A DNA stretch of 20,192 bases from Bacillota bacterium (GTDB lineage Bacteria; Bacillota; Clostridia; Oscillospirales; Ruminococcaceae). Made by a program: the position numbers and the translations under genes. Position 1 is the first letter of the stretch. Each line of letters opens with the position of its first letter. Location: contig JAEZQD010000154.1 of NCBI GenBank assembly GCA_023413185.1, forward strand, positions 1 to 20,192. Reading direction: 5' to 3'. Below, one piece after another: positions 13,883-20,192 of the stretch. Below the pieces are notes generated by a model. The model was not told the origin of the DNA, did not search any database, and was given only the letters and a program-made list of their open reading frames with translations.

Positions 13883-15472
13883 TTGGACGCAAAGACCCGA
13901 ATATTAGAAAAGTACAGTGCAAGGGTGTATAAAAACCGCAAAGAGCACGTCATCACTGTCCAGGATGCACCAAGCTCACAAAGCATACAGGCCAACACCC
14001 GTGCTATACCCGGTATTCTAACCAACCGCGGCTGCTGCTACGCCGGCTGCAAGGGCGTGGTGCTTGCCCCGCTCAAGGATGTTGCGGTCATTACGCACGG
14101 TCCCATCGGCTGCGGGTTTTACACCTGGGGCACCAGACGGCATAAGGGCAGAGTGGAGGACGGCAGAAACTTTTTAGAGTACTGCCTTTCCACCGATATG
14201 CAGGAGCCGGACATCGTGTTCGGCGGCGAAAAAAAGCTTAAGCAGGCCATCGTAGAGGCAGTTGAGATATTCTCCCCGAAGTGCGTGATGATCTGTTCCA
14301 CCTGTCCGGTCGGTCTCATAGGTGACGACATCCACGCGGTGGCGGCATGGGCGGAGCAGGAGTTTGGCATTAAGTGCATCGCTTACAGCTGCGAGGGCTA
14401 TAAGGGCGTAAGCCAGTCGGGCGGACACCACATCGCAAACAACGGTCTGATGCGGCGTGTCATCGGCACCGGCGACGCGGCACCCAGCAAGCGATACGCC
14501 GTCAATATCTTAGGCGAGTACAACATCGGCGGCGACGGTTGGGAGACCTCTCGCATTCTCAAGCGGATCGGCTATGACATCGTGTCGGTGTTTACGGGGG
14601 ACGGCAGCTACGAGGAGCTTACCAACGCGCACACCGCCAACCTTAACCTCGTGCAGTGCCACCGCTCTATCAACTACATCGCGGAGATGATGAAGACCAA
14701 GTTCAACATCGACTGGATTAAGGTGAACTTCATCGGCGTGGGCGCAACCATCAAAAGCCTGCGCGACATGGCAGCCTTCTTCGTCGATCAGGAGCTGATT
14801 GACCGCACCGAGGCGGTGATTCAGGATGAACTGGCCGAGATTTTTGAGGATGTTGAGTATTACAAGGGTAAGCTCAAGGGCAAGACCGCCGGAATTTTTG
14901 TGGGCGGCTCCCGCTCTCACCACTACCAGAACCTGCTTGCGGACTTTGGTGTGGAAACGGTGATTGCAGGCTACGAGTTCGCACACCGCGACGACTACGA
15001 GGGGCGCGATGTAATCCCCGACATCAAGGAGGACGCGGACAGCAAAAACATCGAGCAGATTACAGTCACCGCCGACTCCGAAAAGTACCATGTATTTCTT
15101 TCGGATGAGCAGCTGGAGAAGCTAAAGGGGCAGATTCCCATCGAACAGTACAGCGGTATGATTAATGAGATGAAAAACGGCGCTGTGGTGGTGGATGACT
15201 TTAACCACTTCGAAACCGAAGAGCTCTTGCGCTATCTCAAGCCCGACCTGTTCTTTTCGGGCATCAAGGATAAATACATCCTGCAAAAATCGGGCGTTGT
15301 TTCGCGTCAGATGCACTCGTATGACTACAGCGGTCCCTACGCGGGGTTCCGCGGTGCCGTCAACTTTGCTAAGGACGTCGCCATGAGCCTGTATGCGCCG
15401 GCATGGGGCTTTGTCACCCCCCCGTGGAAAAACACACCTACCCTGACCGGCTCGCTGACGGGAGGCAAATAG
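13883..15472 (+). CDS. nifD: Nitrogenase MoFe protein alpha subunit NifD (clostridial type)
   Basis: A protein of 529 residues starting at TTG, with AAAAGGAGG 8 nt upstream. P-cluster ligands are Cys51, Cys77 and Cys141 (RGCC, GPIGCG, STCPVGLIGDD). FeMo-cofactor ligands are Cys259 (NLVQCHRS) and His478 (QMHSYDYSGPYAGFRG). Gln178 and His182 near the active site are kept (GVSQSGGHHIAN). Residues of roughly 376-438 form an insertion relative to the Azotobacter protein, the hallmark of the C. pasteurianum-type enzyme. The absence of an anfG/vnfG gene after it supports a Mo enzyme. It combines with NifK to form the alpha2-beta2 catalytic component. Confidence 0.97.
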   Translation: MDAKTRILEKYSARVYKNRKEHVITVQDAPSSQSIQANTRAIPGILTNRGCCYAGCKGVVLAPLKDVAVITHGPIGCGFYTWGTRRHKGRVEDGRNFLEYCLSTDMQEPDIVFGGEKKLKQAIVEAVEIFSPKCVMICSTCPVGLIGDDIHAVAAWAEQEFGIKCIAYSCEGYKGVSQSGGHHIANNGLMRRVIGTGDAAPSKRYAVNILGEYNIGGDGWETSRILKRIGYDIVSVFTGDGSYEELTNAHTANLNLVQCHRSINYIAEMMKTKFNIDWIKVNFIGVGATIKSLRDMAAFFVDQELIDRTEAVIQDELAEIFEDVEYYKGKLKGKTAGIFVGGSRSHHYQNLLADFGVETVIAGYEFAHRDDYEGRDVIPDIKEDADSKNIEQITVTADSEKYHVFLSDEQLEKLKGQIPIEQYSGMINEMKNGAVVVDDFNHFETEELLRYLKPDLFFSGIKDKYILQKSGVVSRQMHSYDYSGPYAGFRGAVNFAKDVAMSLYAPAWGFVTPPWKNTPTLTGSLTGGK

Positions 15473-15473
15473 C

Positions 15474-15575
15474 ATGAAATACATGAAGCAAGCCCACCAC
15501 ACACCGCGCCGCGTCGCTTTGAATACTCTTGGTTGTTTGCCCCATAGGCAGAAAACCGGAAAGGCAGGACGATAA
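15474..15575 (+). CDS. Possible 33-codon linker ORF between nifD and nifK
   Basis: An ATG one nt after the nifD stop opens a 33-codon frame (MKYMKQAHHTPRRVALNTLG...) that closes with TAA 2 nt before the nifK ATG. GGAGG inside the last nifD codons lies 8 nt before this ATG, a good ribosome site, whereas nifK has only a weak AAAGGCAGG. The peptide is basic and resembles nothing I know. Two explanations are possible: a coupling device that carries ribosomes to nifK, or chance, since the GGAGG also encodes the Gly-Gly end of NifD. Confidence 0.3.
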   Translation: MKYMKQAHHTPRRVALNTLGCLPHRQKTGKAGR

Positions 15576-15577
15576 CC

Positions 15578-16942
15578 ATGCTGTCAATGACCCCCAAACA
15601 GGTTTCGGAGCGCAAGGCGCTGCGAATTAACCCGTGTAAAACCTGCCAGCCGGTCGGCGCGCTGTACGCCGCGCTGGGCGTACACAAGTGCATGCCGCAC
15701 AGCCACGGCTCGCAGGGCTGCGTGTCCTTTCACAGAATGTACCTGACCCGTCACTTTAAGGAGCCTGCAATCGCGGCGTCCAGCTCGTTTACCGAGGGCG
15801 CGTCTGTGTTCGGCGGCGGCTCAAACCTAAAAACCGCGGTCAAGAACATCTTTGACATCTATGACCCCGATGTCATTGCGGTGCACACCACCTGCTTAAG
15901 CGAAACCATCGGCGACGATCTAAACTCGTTTATTCAGGACCTTACCGTTCCCGAGGGCAAGCTGGTGGTGCACACCAACACCCCGAGCTATGTGGGTTCG
16001 CACATCAACGGCTTTTATAACATGATGTGCGGCTTCATCCGCTACCTGTCAAAAAGTTCGGGCGAAAAAAACGGCAAGGCCGCCATCTTCCCCGGCTTTG
16101 TAAACCCGGGCGACATGCGCGAGATTAAGCGTCTGGCAGAGCTGATGAAGACGCCCTACATCATGTTCCCCGACACAAGCGGTGTGATGGACTGCCCGAT
16201 GACCGGACGCTACGAGATGTACCCGAAGGGCGGTACCACCCTGCCCGAGATCACGGCGCTGGGCGATTGCAGCCTTGCACTGGGGCTTGGGGTTATCACC
16301 AATCAGGAGCCCGCAACCGAGCTGGAGCGCAAATGCGGGGTTGACTACAAGCTGCTGCCCGCCCCCATTGGCATTGCCAACACCGACGCGTTTATCACCG
16401 CGTTGTCGCAGTTTTCCAAAAACGAGGTGCCCTACTCCATCGAGGAGGAGCGCGGTCAGCTGATTGACGTGATGCTTGACGCAAACCAGTATTACCACAA
16501 GAAGAAGGTCGCCATCTTCGGAGACCCCGACACCGTGCTGGGGCTTACCTCTCTGGTGCTTGAGATGGGTATGATTCCGAAGTATGTGGTAACCGGCACC
16601 CCCAAGGCGGAGTTTACGCGCCTTTGCGAGGCACTGTTTGCGAAGTTCGGTGTATCGGGCTGCATCGCCAAGGACAACGCCGACCTGTTTGAGCTGCACC
16701 AGTGGATTAAGAACGGTCCCGTTGACCTGCTCATCGGCAACTCGTTTGCAAAGCAGATTGCTCGGGCGGAGGATATCCCGCTGGTACGCGCGGGCTTCCC
16801 GATCATCGACCGCTATGTGCATTCCTACATGCCGCTGGTGGGCTACAAAGGGGCGATGCGGTTGGTTGAGATGATTACAAACGCCTTAATGGACCGCCAA
16901 GACCGCGACTGTGCCGACGAGGACGTTGAGATGGTCATGTAG
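15578..16942 (+). CDS. nifK: Nitrogenase MoFe protein beta subunit NifK (clostridial type)
   Basis: A protein of 454 residues, about 70 shorter than proteobacterial NifK. It lacks the N-terminal extension, as in C. pasteurianum. P-cluster ligands are Cys23 (CKTCQPVGA), Cys48 (HGSQGCVSF) and Cys106 (TTCLSETIGDD); Ser137 (TPSYVGSH) corresponds to the redox-switched serine of Azotobacter. The ATG lies 105 nt after the nifD stop, with a weak AAAGGCAGG upstream. It pairs with NifD, holds half of the P-cluster and completes the docking surface for NifH. Confidence 0.97.
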   Translation: MLSMTPKQVSERKALRINPCKTCQPVGALYAALGVHKCMPHSHGSQGCVSFHRMYLTRHFKEPAIAASSSFTEGASVFGGGSNLKTAVKNIFDIYDPDVIAVHTTCLSETIGDDLNSFIQDLTVPEGKLVVHTNTPSYVGSHINGFYNMMCGFIRYLSKSSGEKNGKAAIFPGFVNPGDMREIKRLAELMKTPYIMFPDTSGVMDCPMTGRYEMYPKGGTTLPEITALGDCSLALGLGVITNQEPATELERKCGVDYKLLPAPIGIANTDAFITALSQFSKNEVPYSIEEERGQLIDVMLDANQYYHKKKVAIFGDPDTVLGLTSLVLEMGMIPKYVVTGTPKAEFTRLCEALFAKFGVSGCIAKDNADLFELHQWIKNGPVDLLIGNSFAKQIARAEDIPLVRAGFPIIDRYVHSYMPLVGYKGAMRLVEMITNALMDRQDRDCADEDVEMVM

Positions 16943-16981
16943 TCACATCGGCAACAGATAAGCCTGGTTTTTTCAGCACCT

Positions 16982-17045
16982 CCCCCACCCATCCTCAGCA
17001 ATACTCACGGCTTGGTTTCTCTCCGAATCCCGGCATGGGTGGGGG
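16982..17045 (+). terminator. Hairpin after nifK (probable partial terminator)
   Basis: A perfect 11-bp stem, CCCCCACCCAT (16982-16992) with ATGGGTGGGGG (17035-17045), encloses a 42-nt loop and is followed by CTTTTGATA. It begins 40 nt after the nifK stop. A long loop with a GC-rich stem and short U-run suits a leaky terminator or an RNase barrier that lowers nifE/nifN-B relative to nifHDK. Confidence 0.6.
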
Positions 17046-17071
17046 CTTTTGATAAATACCGACGACTTTTA

Positions 17072-17123
17072 AAAGGGCATACCGCAATGGGGCGTTTAAC
17101 CACCCTGCCGCGGCGTGCCCTTT
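17072..17123 (+). terminator. Second hairpin between nifK and nifE
   Basis: AAAGGGCA (17072-17079) pairs with TGCCCTTT (17116-17123), with further pairing possible between nearby CCGC and GCGG runs in the 36-nt interior. ATTACTATTATC follows. The left side (AAAGGGCATACCG) nearly repeats the sequence of the anfO leader hairpin as read on the plus strand. Confidence 0.5.
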
Positions 17124-17221
17124 ATTACTATTATCGAAGCAATCTGTTCCGGCAAAACCGTACATAGGGGTGTGGCAAGGCAGCAAAATCTCTCCCCTTC
17201 GGGGCGACTATAAATACCTGA

Positions 17222-17251
17222 TATGCCCCGCGCGGCTATGCCCCGCGCGGC
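17222..17251. repeat. Perfect 15-bp tandem duplication upstream of nifE
   Basis: TATGCCCCGCGCGGC occurs twice head to tail (17222-17236, 17237-17251), about 20 nt before the nifE ribosome site. Each copy contains the palindrome CCGCGCGG. A short CCCC-TTC-GGGG hairpin lies just upstream (17194-17204). The remaining part of the 346-bp gap from 16943 to 17288 contains no credible gene. Confidence 0.85.
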
Positions 17252-17288
17252 GATACAAAACCGGGATTAGGCAAAAGGAGGCAGACAG

Positions 17289-18647
17289 ATGCATGAGGCG
17301 AAGATCTTAAAAGAGCGAAAGGATTCCATCCTGCACACAGAGGGCTGCGGAGGAGACGGACGCGGCATCAGCTGCGAAAAGGCAAGCGTATCGGGTGCGG
17401 TAAGCCAGCGCGCGTGCGTGTACTGCGGCGCACGGGTAGTGCTTAACCCCATCACCGACGCGTACCATATCGTACACGGTCCCATCGGCTGCGCAAGCTA
17501 CACCTGGGATATTCGCGGCAGCCTCTCGAGCGGCTCGGAGCTGTTTCGCAACAGCTTTTCCACCGACCTGCGGGAAAAGGACATCGTATTCGGCGGGGCA
17601 AACAAGCTGACCGACGCCATTGACGAGCTGGTGAAGAAGCACGCGCCGCGTCTTATCTTTGTTTACGCCACCTGCATTGTGGGGGTAATCGGCGACGATG
17701 TGGAGGCGGTGTGCCGCTTGGCGGAGCAGCGACACGGTATTCGGGTTATCCCCGTAAAGGCACCCGGGTTTTCGGGCACCAAAAGCCTTGGCTACAAGAT
17801 GGCGTGCAACGCCCTGATGCAGTACCTTCTGCCCCACAAGGACATTCCAAAGCAAACCGGCGTAAACATCTTAGGCGACTTTAACCTTGCCGGTGAGATG
17901 TGGATTATAAAGAACTACCTCAAGCGCATCGGCATCCCCGTCGTCTCGACCATAACGGGCGACGCGACCTGTGACACCCTTGCACTGGCGCCCTCGGCAA
18001 GCCTAAACATCGTACAATGCGCGGGCTCAAGCACCTACCTTGCAAACCGCATGCAGGACGAGATGGGTATTCCTTTTATTAAAGTAAGCTTTTTCGGCAT
18101 TGAGGATACCACAAGCTCCCTGCTGCGCATTGCGCAAGCGATAGGCGACCCCGCAGCCGAGCAAAAGGCGCAGGAGTTTACGTTTGAGCAGAAGAAGCGG
18201 CTTCAGGGGTTTTTGGACCGATACCGCCCCCGCCTGGCAGGCAAAAAGGCCGCCATCTACGTAGGCGGAGGGTTTAAGGCAATCTCGCTGATTCGGCAGT
18301 TCAACGAGCTTGGCATGAAGACCGTGGTGGTGGGCACCCAGACCGGCAGCAAGGAGGACTACGACATCATCGAAAGCCTTGTGGGCAGCGACACCGTCAT
18401 TTTAGACGACGCAAACCCGGCGGAGCTTGAGACCTTTATGAAGCAGAAGGGAGCGGATATCCTGGTGGGAGGCGTAAAAGAACGCCCGCTTGCCTATAAG
18501 CTGGGCATCGCGTTTTGCGACCACAACCACGAACGCAAGCACGCGCTGGCGGGGTTTGAGGGTGTGGAGAACTTTGTTCGGGAGACTCACCTTTCCATGA
18601 ACAGCCCCGTATGGTCCTACACCGCCCGTTTTACCGAAAAGGAGTGA
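17289..18647 (+). CDS. nifE: Nitrogenase FeMo-cofactor scaffold subunit NifE
   Basis: A protein of 452 residues, a NifD paralogue. AAAAGGAGG lies 7 nt before the ATG. Conserved cysteines are Cys43/Cys46 (RACVYCGA), Cys68 (GPIGCASYTW) and Cys129 (YATCIVGVIGDD), plus the later NIVQCAGSSTYLANRM corresponding to the NifD cofactor cysteine. The NifD cofactor-histidine motif (HSYDYSGP) is absent; the matching region reads CDHNHERKHALAGFEG, as expected for NifE. It forms the NifEN scaffold on which the NifB product is matured with Mo and homocitrate. It ends 4 nt before nifN. Confidence 0.96.
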   Translation: MHEAKILKERKDSILHTEGCGGDGRGISCEKASVSGAVSQRACVYCGARVVLNPITDAYHIVHGPIGCASYTWDIRGSLSSGSELFRNSFSTDLREKDIVFGGANKLTDAIDELVKKHAPRLIFVYATCIVGVIGDDVEAVCRLAEQRHGIRVIPVKAPGFSGTKSLGYKMACNALMQYLLPHKDIPKQTGVNILGDFNLAGEMWIIKNYLKRIGIPVVSTITGDATCDTLALAPSASLNIVQCAGSSTYLANRMQDEMGIPFIKVSFFGIEDTTSSLLRIAQAIGDPAAEQKAQEFTFEQKKRLQGFLDRYRPRLAGKKAAIYVGGGFKAISLIRQFNELGMKTVVVGTQTGSKEDYDIIESLVGSDTVILDDANPAELETFMKQKGADILVGGVKERPLAYKLGIAFCDHNHERKHALAGFEGVENFVRETHLSMNSPVWSYTARFTEKE

Positions 18648-18651
18648 TACC

Positions 18652-20192
18652 ATGAGCCAGAATTTAACCGGGCTGACCGTAAACCCCTGTAAGATGTGCA
18701 TGCCGATGGGCGCGGTCACCGCGCTGTACGGCATAGAGCGGTGCATGTCGCTGCTGCATGGTTCACAGGGCTGCAGCACCTATATCCGCCGCCATATGGC
18801 AACCCATTACAACGAACCGGTGGACATCGCGTCCTCCTCCTTAACCGAGCACGGCACCGTGTTCGGCGGGGAGGATAACCTGATAAAAGGGCTTGAAAAC
18901 CTCATTGAGCTGTATCACCCCAGTGTCATCGGCGTACCCACCACCTGCCTTGCTGAGACCATCGGCGAAGACATCCCCGCCATCATTGCACGCTTTTACG
19001 AGAGCCACCCCACACTCGCGGTAAGGATCATCCCCATTGCGACGCCCGGCTACGGGGGCACCCAGTACGAGGGCTTTTTTGCCGCACTGCGCGCCGTGGT
19101 TTCGCACATAGAGATGAACGACCAAAAGAATAACAAGGTCAATATCATCACGGGGCTGCTCTCCCCCGCCGATACCCGCTTTTTAAAGAACCTGCTTGAC
19201 CAGACGGGGCTTGACTACATCCTGCTGCCCGATATCTCGGAGAATCTTGACGGCATGCACAGCGAGGACTACGACCGCCTGCCGTCGGGCGGCACAACGC
19301 TTGATGAAATCGCGCTCATGGCGGGTGCGCGTATGACCATTGAGTTTTCCGCCTTTGTGCCAAGCGCCCTATCCCCCGCAAAATACCTAAAGGAGCGGTT
19401 TGGCGTGCCCTATGTACGCATGAACATGCCCGTGGGGCTGCGGGATACCGACGAATTCCTGCACCGCCTTACCCTGCTGGGCGGGGTAATTCCCAAAGGC
19501 GTGCAGCACGAACGCGGACGGTTTGTAGACGCGATGATCGACTCGCACAAATACAACGCAAACGGGCGTGCCGCCGTATTCGGCGAGCCGGATTTGGTTT
19601 ATGCCGTTGTGCGGCTGCTGTGTGAAAACGGCGTTGTGCCGGTTATTGCCGCCACGGGCAGCACGTGCAAGGGCTTTTGCGACCTTGTTTCGCCGGAGGT
19701 GGGCAAGGCGGCGGAGGAGGCGTTTATCGAGCGATTCTCCGTTTGTGACGACACCGATTTTGACAAGATTGAGCGGTTGTCCCTTGAGCTTGGGGCAAAC
19801 CTGCTTGTGGGCAGCTCGGACGGACGCCGGATTGAGGAAAAGCATCACATCCGTCTTGTGCGCTGCGGCTTCCCCATCCACGATCGCATCGGCGGGCAGC
19901 GCATCCGTATGCTGGGCTACTCGGGCTCGCTTGAGCTACTTGACCGCATTACCAACGCGATGCTGGAAAAAACCGAACACACCTACCGCGAGGAGCTGTA
20001 CGGCAAATACTTTAGTGCCGAAAAAACACTCTCCTCCCTGCAAGGAGCAACTATGACGTACGAACCGCTTTCGCCCGCGCTTGCCGCGGCAAAAACCGAG
20101 CGCCACCCCTGCTTTAACTGCGGTGCGGGCAAGAACGCACGCATCCATCTGCCCGTTGCGCCAAGCTGCAACATACAGTGCAACTACTGTGT
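18652..20192 (+). CDS. nifN-B: NifN-NifB fusion protein (partial; runs off the right edge)
   Basis: The frame is open from the ATG at 18652 to the window end (513 complete codons). AAAAGGAG in the nifE end lies 7 nt upstream. Residues 1 to about 460 are NifN: Cys13/Cys16 (NPCKMCMPMG), Cys41 (HGSQGCSTY), TTCLAETIGED, and FPIHDRIGGQRIRMLGYSGS near the end. After a short linker, with no stop codon, a NifB N-terminus follows: HPCFNC at 485-490, ARIHLPVAP, and the radical-SAM motif C506-NIQ-C510-NY-C513. An internal ATG at codon 468 could give separate NifB, but no good ribosome site precedes it. NifB makes the NifB-co cluster that NifEN converts to FeMo-co, so fusion would channel the intermediate. 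The fusion is known in C. pasteurianum. Confidence 0.93.
   Translation, partial: MSQNLTGLTVNPCKMCMPMGAVTALYGIERCMSLLHGSQGCSTYIRRHMATHYNEPVDIASSSLTEHGTVFGGEDNLIKGLENLIELYHPSVIGVPTTCLAETIGEDIPAIIARFYESHPTLAVRIIPIATPGYGGTQYEGFFAALRAVVSHIEMNDQKNNKVNIITGLLSPADTRFLKNLLDQTGLDYILLPDISENLDGMHSEDYDRLPSGGTTLDEIALMAGARMTIEFSAFVPSALSPAKYLKERFGVPYVRMNMPVGLRDTDEFLHRLTLLGGVIPKGVQHERGRFVDAMIDSHKYNANGRAAVFGEPDLVYAVVRLLCENGVVPVIAATGSTCKGFCDLVSPEVGKAAEEAFIERFSVCDDTDFDKIERLSLELGANLLVGSSDGRRIEEKHHIRLVRCGFPIHDRIGGQRIRMLGYSGSLELLDRITNAMLEKTEHTYREELYGKYFSAEKTLSSLQGATMTYEPLSPALAAAKTERHPCFNCGAGKNARIHLPVAPSCNIQCNYC

Noticed and set aside
15473..15577. Looked for an anfG/vnfG (delta subunit) gene between nifD and nifK, prompted by the AnfO gene.
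   Set aside because: The gap is 105 nt, too short for the roughly 110-residue delta subunit, and the 33-codon frame there has no similarity to it.
1..20192. CRISPR arrays, tRNA or rRNA genes, insertion sequences.
   Set aside because: No regularly spaced repeats, tRNA cloverleaf, rRNA sequence or transposase-like frame was seen on either strand.

Overview
The window looks like chromosome from an anaerobic, nitrogen-fixing member of the Clostridia (Firmicutes). Four things point there. Strong AGGAGG-type Shine-Dalgarno (SD) sites precede almost every gene. Lipoprotein solute-binding proteins sit in small operons. The nif order is nifH-nifI1-nifI2-nifD-nifK-nifE-nifN/B, with a Clostridium pasteurianum-type NifD (about 50 extra residues) and a short NifK. 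NifN and NifB are fused. The genes are fairly GC-rich and the intergenic gaps are AT-rich. I cannot name a genus from sequence alone.

Layout. Positions 1-2600 (minus strand) hold the start of a branched-chain amino acid ABC importer operon, livJ-livH-livM, with a clear SigA promoter at 2571-2599. Positions 2600-3058 are a gene-free AT-rich gap ending in the terminator of the next operon. Positions 3059-10080 (minus strand) are a complete phosphate operon, pstS-pstC-pstA-pstB-phoU-phoB-phoR, with three TTTAC(A/G) direct repeats (a PhoB/PhoP box) upstream of pstS and an intercistronic hairpin after pstS. Positions 10120-11930 (minus strand) are a two-gene operon: an AnfO-family nitrogenase accessory protein, then an unrecognised repeat protein with a C-terminal cysteine cluster. 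It has its own promoter, a leader hairpin and a strong terminator. From 12000 to the right edge (plus strand) runs the nif operon, divergent from the AnfO operon. The window ends inside the radical-SAM (NifB) part of the nifN-nifB fusion.

How the parts work together. NifH (Fe protein) and NifDK (MoFe protein) reduce N2. NifI1 and NifI2 are PII-family proteins expected to switch the enzyme off when ammonium is present. NifE and NifN form the scaffold on which FeMo-cofactor is assembled from the NifB product. The divergent AnfO and repeat-protein operon is probably a nitrogenase accessory module (inference from family and position).

The most interesting non-coding signals lie around nif. A 60-nt hairpin with a perfect 19-bp stem followed by a U-rich run sits just before the nifH SD. 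Hairpins with related AAAGGG(G)/CCCCTTT arms lie in the anfO leader and between nifK and nifE. A correctly spaced sigma-54-like -24/-12 element overlaps the downstream side of a SigA-like promoter upstream of nifH. Together these suggest that nif expression here is controlled partly by transcript-level attenuation, which is a hypothesis and not shown.
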